From Aureococcus anophagefferens (Eukaryota > Sar > Pelagophyceae > Pelagomonadales > Pelagomonadaceae): a DNA stretch of 64,000 nt. The stretch covers positions 827,384 through 891,383 of the forward strand of contig NW_008705572.1 of assembly GCF_000186865.1 (NCBI RefSeq), in the 5' to 3' direction. Below are positions 60,849 through 64,000 of the stretch, one piece after another (the stretch's first letter is position 1; each line of letters begins with the position of its first letter). The notes beneath the pieces are model-generated. The model saw only the letters and a list, made by a program, of their open reading frames with translations. It had not been told where the DNA came from and ran no database searches. Made by a program: the position numbers and the translations under genes.

Positions 60849-60927
60849 TTGAGGGGGGTCGGTGGCGCCCTCGGCGCCCTCGGCGCCCTCGGGACGAGGG
60901 CGCCGCCCCCTCGTCCGACGCCCTCGG
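60849..60927 (+). repeat. left terminal inverted repeat of the 1.07-kb transposon
   Basis: This arm is 79 bp, a perfect match to the complement of 61843-61921. It contains three GGCGCCCTC units in tandem near its outer end. Confidence 0.95.
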
Positions 60928-61842
60928 ACCCTCGGACGGAGGATCGGCGCCCTCGGACGAGGACTCGGCCGTCGGACGAGCGCGCGGCCGTCGGACGAGC
61001 GCACGTCCATCGGACGAGGGCGGCGAACCGTTGGTGACCCCCGGCCCGGGGCGCTGGATGTCCGGGGCTGCGTGATGTGTTTATGACAGGCTTTGCACCC
61101 GCGCCGCTCAGCGAATACGCGGAGATGCGCAACGATCTCTGTGGCTGCATGGGCCGCATCCTGACGGACGACGCGCCGGTGAAAACGGGACGTCCAGGCG
61201 ATGGCGTCGGGGAACAGGCGGGCGGTTCTCAGAGGCTCGAATGGGGCGCGCTCGACGCCTCCCAACCCATCGACTCGTTTCGAATCACTGCAGCATCGGG
61301 AATCGTTCGTCGTCACCCAGGCGTCGTCTCGGTACAAGGGCTGGGTCGTGAGACTCGAAATCGTCGAGTTCGTCCGGTCGGGGCTCGGGCGCCGCGGCGG
61401 TCCGACGGAGACTCCGTGATGATCCACGGGAGAGATCGTCCCTGGCCGCCCCCGGGCCACGCTCCATCATCGACTGGGGCGACTGCGCGGCCTAGGACCG
61501 ACAGGACCTCGTGCCCGCGCCGACGTGTAGGCAGCCCACGGCGCCGCGAGGGGAAAGCGCCGCACGGCCGCCGCTCTTGGCTGCGCCCCGTCTCGGGGAC
61601 CGTCGCGACCGTGGGCGTCAATGCCGGCACCCACGGCGCGCCCAGGGACGCCCAAGGGCTGCGCCTTTGGGCTGCCGCGCCCCCTCATAACCTTCCAACG
61701 ACGGATGGCCAGAGATTTGCAGTCACGGTTCGAGCGCGCCGGGCGTGCCTGGCCAATCAGCGGCCGTCGGCGCCCTCGGCGCCCTCGGCCATTTCGGACC
61801 CTCGGACGCTCGGCTCCCTCGGACGAGGGGAAAATCCCTCAG

Positions 61843-61921
61843 CCGAGGGCGTCGGACGAGGGGGCGGCGCCCTCGTCCCGAGGGCGCCGAGGGCGCCGAG
61901 GGCGCCACCGACCCCCCTCAA
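61843..61921 (-). repeat. right terminal inverted repeat of the 1.07-kb transposon
   Basis: It is the perfect complement of 60849-60927 and is bordered on the right by the target duplication CGCGGCAC at 61922-61929. Confidence 0.95.
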
Positions 61922-62008
61922 CGCGGCACCGCCGGCCGCTCCTCTAGACCGCTATACCGACTCGTGCGAGTATCGCGACGCACCCCCGCGCGAACAACCC
62001 CCCGGCTC

Positions 62009-62547
62009 TTACCGGCGCTCCTCGACGAGGGCGCTCGCGAGCTGGGGCCTGAGCGCGAGGATCGCGGCGACGTCGGCCTGCTCGGACGCGACGATGGTCG
62101 CGGCGAAGGGCGGCGCGGAGATGATGACGAGGCAGCACTTGTCGAACATGGACACGAGGGTCTCGAGCTTGCCGATGCGCATCTTGTTCGCCTGGGACAC
62201 GACGGTGGCGACGAGCGGCGCCGGCAGCGCGACGTCCGACCCGTCGTCCGACTCGCTGCCGAGGCCCGCGTAGGTGCGCAGCGTCACGCCGCCCGACGAC
62301 GTGACCAGGAGCCTGCGCGGGGAGACGGCGCGCGTCGCGATGCGGCGCGATGCGGCGCGCGTTAGTGCGGCGCGCGGCGCGATGCGGCGCGCGTTAGTGC
62401 GGCGCGCGGCGCGATGCGGCGCGCGTTAGTGCGGCGCGCGCGTGCGCGATGTGATGCGCCGCCATAGCACGCTTTCAGCGTCTCGTTTTGGATGGACCGC
62501 CAATAAGTCTCGAGCTTCACGGCGTCGAACTCCGGGTCGGCGGCCAT
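62009..62547 (-). CDS. roadblock/LC7-like small protein (Ragulator or dynein light chain type), two exons
   Basis: Proposed exons are 62547-62438 and 62312-62009, giving 137 residues. Exon 1 encodes MAADPEFDAVKLETYWRSIQNETLKACYGG. Exon 2 encodes LLVTSSGGVTLRTYAGLGSE...PLVATVVSQANKMRIGKLETLVSMFDKCCLVIISAPPFAATIVASEQADVAAILAL, with the alternating strand-helix pattern of roadblock/longin-type folds, as in LAMTOR subunits. The match is by fold pattern, not clear sequence identity. The 125-bp intron reads GC-AG and holds three 32-bp repeats. The divergent GTPase-like gene starts 93 bp away, which fits a roadblock-GTPase partnership but does not prove one. Confidence 0.55.
62346..62441. repeat. 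three 32-bp tandem repeats inside an intron, each with a CACTAAC word
   Basis: The unit contains GTTAGTG on the plus strand at 62361, 62393 and 62425 (period 32). On the coding minus strand this is CACTAAC, which resembles a branch-point consensus, at about 48, 80 and 112 bases from the acceptor. Confidence 0.85.
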
Positions 62548-62640
62548 CGCGTTGAGCAGCGCAGATCGAGTGTTTTTGCCGGAGGGCAACACTCGCTTTT
62601 GTTGAACCACAAATCCCGTGGCCCACGGGCAGCTCCGCCC

Positions 62641-63508
62641 ATGTTCGTGTGCTTCCCCGGCGAGGAGGAGGAGCCCGTGCCGCGGACGCGGGCGCGGTCG
62701 GACACGGCGTCGGCGACGAACGGCCGCGTGCTGCGCATCCTCATCGTCGGGCCCGACGACGAGAAGCAGCAGGTGCTCGACGACATGCGGTCCATGTACG
62801 GCCGCATGGGCGCGAAGCACGCCGTGTCCGTGGGGACGACGATCACGGCCGTGGAGAACTTCCACTCGCCGCGCTTCGCGCGCGACCCGCGCGCGCGCGC
62901 GCGGTCCGCGACGCGGACGGGCGCCGGCGGCGAGGGCGGCGACAAGGGCAAGAAGCAGATGGTCATCTTCAACATGGTCCCGTCGCGGGACCTCGACGCG
63001 CCGCGCATCTCCTCCGACTTCGAGGCCTACATCCCCATGTCCAGCGGCGCCGTCGTGCTCGTCGACGGCACGGGCAACTGGGCCGACAAGGCCGTCGCCT
63101 GGAGCAAGCGCATCGCGGACGTCAAGCGCGCGCGCCGCGTCCCGGAACCGGACGCGCGCACATGTTTGTCGTCGTAGGTCCATGCCCATCGTCCTGCTCA
63201 TCAACAAGGTCGGCGTCGTGCCGCTGCCCGCGGGCGTCGACCGGACGTACGACGGCGTCATGGACCACCTCAAAGCGGACGTCGACCGCTTCACGGCCGC
63301 GAGCGAGATCCCCGTCGTCGGCTGCTTCCTCCGCGCCCGCGGCAACCTCGACCTCGACTCGACCATCGACTGCGTCTCCGAGCTCATGGACGGCATCGAG
63401 CGGAGTCGGAAGCGGCCGACGCTCGCGCCCGAGTACGGCCTCACGGAGGACATCGACGGCTGCGGCTTCCTCGCGCCGGGCGCGGACGTCGGCTGCTTCG
63501 GCGCGTGA
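62641..63508 (+). CDS. small-GTPase-like protein with degenerate P-loop, two exons
   Basis: Exons are 62641-63125 and 63178-63508, giving 271 residues. Strand-helix segments follow the Ras-fold order: LRILIVGPDDEKQQVLDDM in the P-loop position without the GxxxxGK[ST] signature, KQMVIFNMVPSRDL, GAVVLVDGTGNWADKAVAWSKRIADVKSMPIVLLINKVGV (NKVG in place of NKxD) and EIPVVGCFLRARGNLD. It is probably a non-canonical or nucleotide-free GTPase relative. The 52-bp intron reads GCGCGCG...GTCGTAG in phase 2 and joins ADVK to SMPIV. It is divergent from the roadblock-like gene. Confidence 0.6.
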
Positions 63509-63551
63509 GCTAGCTGTGCGTTAACGGCGGGCGGAGGCCTGCTCGACTGCT

Positions 63552-64000
63552 ATGATGTACTGCAAGCTGACGGCATCGTTGCCCTGCGAGGCGCTCTCCG
63601 AGGCGTCTGGTAGCGAGCGCAAACCCATCTCGAGCGGCGCGATGGAGAAGGAGTTCTACGCCGCGGCGGCGCAGCTCGTGGACGCGCACATCGTCGCGCA
63701 GGCGCAGCAGGTGGCGTCGAGCAACGCGGCGCCGGCGCGGCGCCTCGTGGAGAGCAAGAAGCTCCCCGAGGCCGGCTGGCGCGAGGAGGACATCGAGGCG
63801 CTGCTGCGCAACTGCGCGGCCATGGACTCGAACAATTTTGGGAACAACGTCGGCGTCGGCGAGCGCGAGGCGCGCGTGATCAGCCCGCTCGTGCGGCGGC
63901 GCCACTTTGGGCTCGCGCACGGCGTCGGCCGGAGCGGCGACATCGCCGCGGTGCAGCCCAAGGCCGCCGGGTCGAGCCTGCTCGCGAAGCTCAGCAACCA
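63552..64000 (+). CDS. SEPSECS: O-phosphoseryl-tRNA(Sec) selenium transferase (3' partial)
   Basis: An ATG at 63552 opens a frame that continues past the window end (149 complete codons). The diagnostic run AAMDSNNFGNNVGVGEREARVISPLVRRRHFGLAHGVGRSGDIAAVQPKAAGSSLLAKLSN at residues about 90-149 matches the PLP-enzyme SepSecS, which converts O-phosphoseryl-tRNA(Sec) to selenocysteinyl-tRNA(Sec). The presence of a normal-looking copy implies that the organism makes selenoproteins. The first 30 residues are not conserved, and a second in-frame Met (MEKEFYAAAAQL) could be the true start. Confidence 0.95.
   Translation, partial: MMYCKLTASLPCEALSEASGSERKPISSGAMEKEFYAAAAQLVDAHIVAQAQQVASSNAAPARRLVESKKLPEAGWREEDIEALLRNCAAMDSNNFGNNVGVGEREARVISPLVRRRHFGLAHGVGRSGDIAAVQPKAAGSSLLAKLSN

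Larger units (their letters stand above)
60849..61921. mobile_element. non-autonomous DNA transposon with 79-bp perfect terminal inverted repeats
   Basis: The left arm 60849-60927 (starting TTGAGGGGGGTCGGTGGCGC) and the right arm 61843-61921 are perfect reverse complements over 79 bp. The direct repeat CGCGGCAC is at 60841-60848 and 61922-61929, an 8-bp target duplication. The element is 1073 bp. Sub-terminal TCGGACGAG words occur at least six times and could be transposase-binding sites. No internal frame resembles a transposase, so movement would need an enzyme from elsewhere. The perfect arms and duplication indicate a recent insertion. Confidence 0.93.

Noticed and set aside
60849..61921. 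protein-coding genes inside the transposon
   Set aside because: The frames consist of translated inverted repeats and GC-rich low-complexity residues. None resembles a transposase.
60822..62470. GCCGCCATAGCAC occurring on both sides of the transposon
   Set aside because: A 13-base match is expected by chance in a window of this size and composition. The true duplication is CGCGGCAC at the element ends.
62362..63920. antisense frames opposite the GTPase-like and SepSecS genes
   Set aside because: The sense strand shows conserved families; these frames do not.
1..64000. CRISPR arrays, bacterial operons, Shine-Dalgarno sites
   Set aside because: The gene structures are eukaryotic; there are no regular spacer repeats or polycistronic runs.

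Overview
The window is nuclear DNA of a GC-rich, very gene-dense microbial eukaryote. The best fit is a stramenopile alga close to the pelagophytes (Aureococcus/Pelagomonas type). The grounds are monocistronic genes on alternating strands, signal peptides and transit-like leaders, eukaryote-only families (PP4R3/SMEK, a USP deubiquitinase, MLO-like, CFAP20, ARL2BP-like, SepSecS), short spliceosomal introns, and two introns that are recognisable introner-type mobile elements. The species assignment is inference. A 50-base run of N at 33939-33988 shows that this is a scaffolded assembly.

I annotate 38 protein genes, partial ones included. From left to right: fucokinase (5' partial), alanine racemase, multicopper oxidase, CDF metal transporter, serine acetyltransferase, secreted FKBP (1-8 kb); a repeat-bearing gap; ankyrin protein, zinc-type oxidoreductase, BART-domain protein, sulfotransferase, CTR copper transporter, second ankyrin protein, mitochondrial L7/L12, SGNH hydrolase (9-17 kb); PH-like protein, FabG4-like reductase, coiled-coil (CCDC13-like) protein, cyclic-nucleotide-gated channel, RelA/SpoT-like plus TPR fusion, membrane protein (17-28 kb); GT61-GT31 glycosyltransferase fusion, multidomain USP, bestrophin, double DUF1330, basic protein, PFKFB (29-43 kb); DCD protein, PP4R3, MYND protein, PH protein, GH27 alpha-galactosidase, DUF218 protein, MLO-like protein with EF-hands, unknown basic protein, CFAP20 (43-60.5 kb); a 1.07-kb transposable element; a divergent roadblock-like and GTPase-like pair; and the start of SepSecS at the right edge.

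There are no operons. Neighbours mostly form divergent pairs that share 90-250 bp, and convergent pairs whose stop codons lie 0-100 bp apart. Functional themes are metal handling (multicopper oxidase, CDF, CTR), glycan and sugar metabolism (fucokinase, two sulfated or glycan-related secretory enzymes, GH27, the GT fusion), cilium-associated proteins (CFAP20, the CCDC13-like and ARL2BP-like proteins) and selenocysteine synthesis (SepSecS).

The strongest unusual signals are: (1) two introns at 24775-24985 and 38053-38242 that are copies of one element with terminal inverted repeats and 8-bp target duplications; (2) about ten short introns that restore conserved protein families only if read as GC-AG introns with a GCGCG-like donor; (3) a complete non-autonomous transposon with perfect 79-bp inverted repeats and an 8-bp duplication at 60841-61929; and (4) several odd domain fusions or lost catalytic residues.
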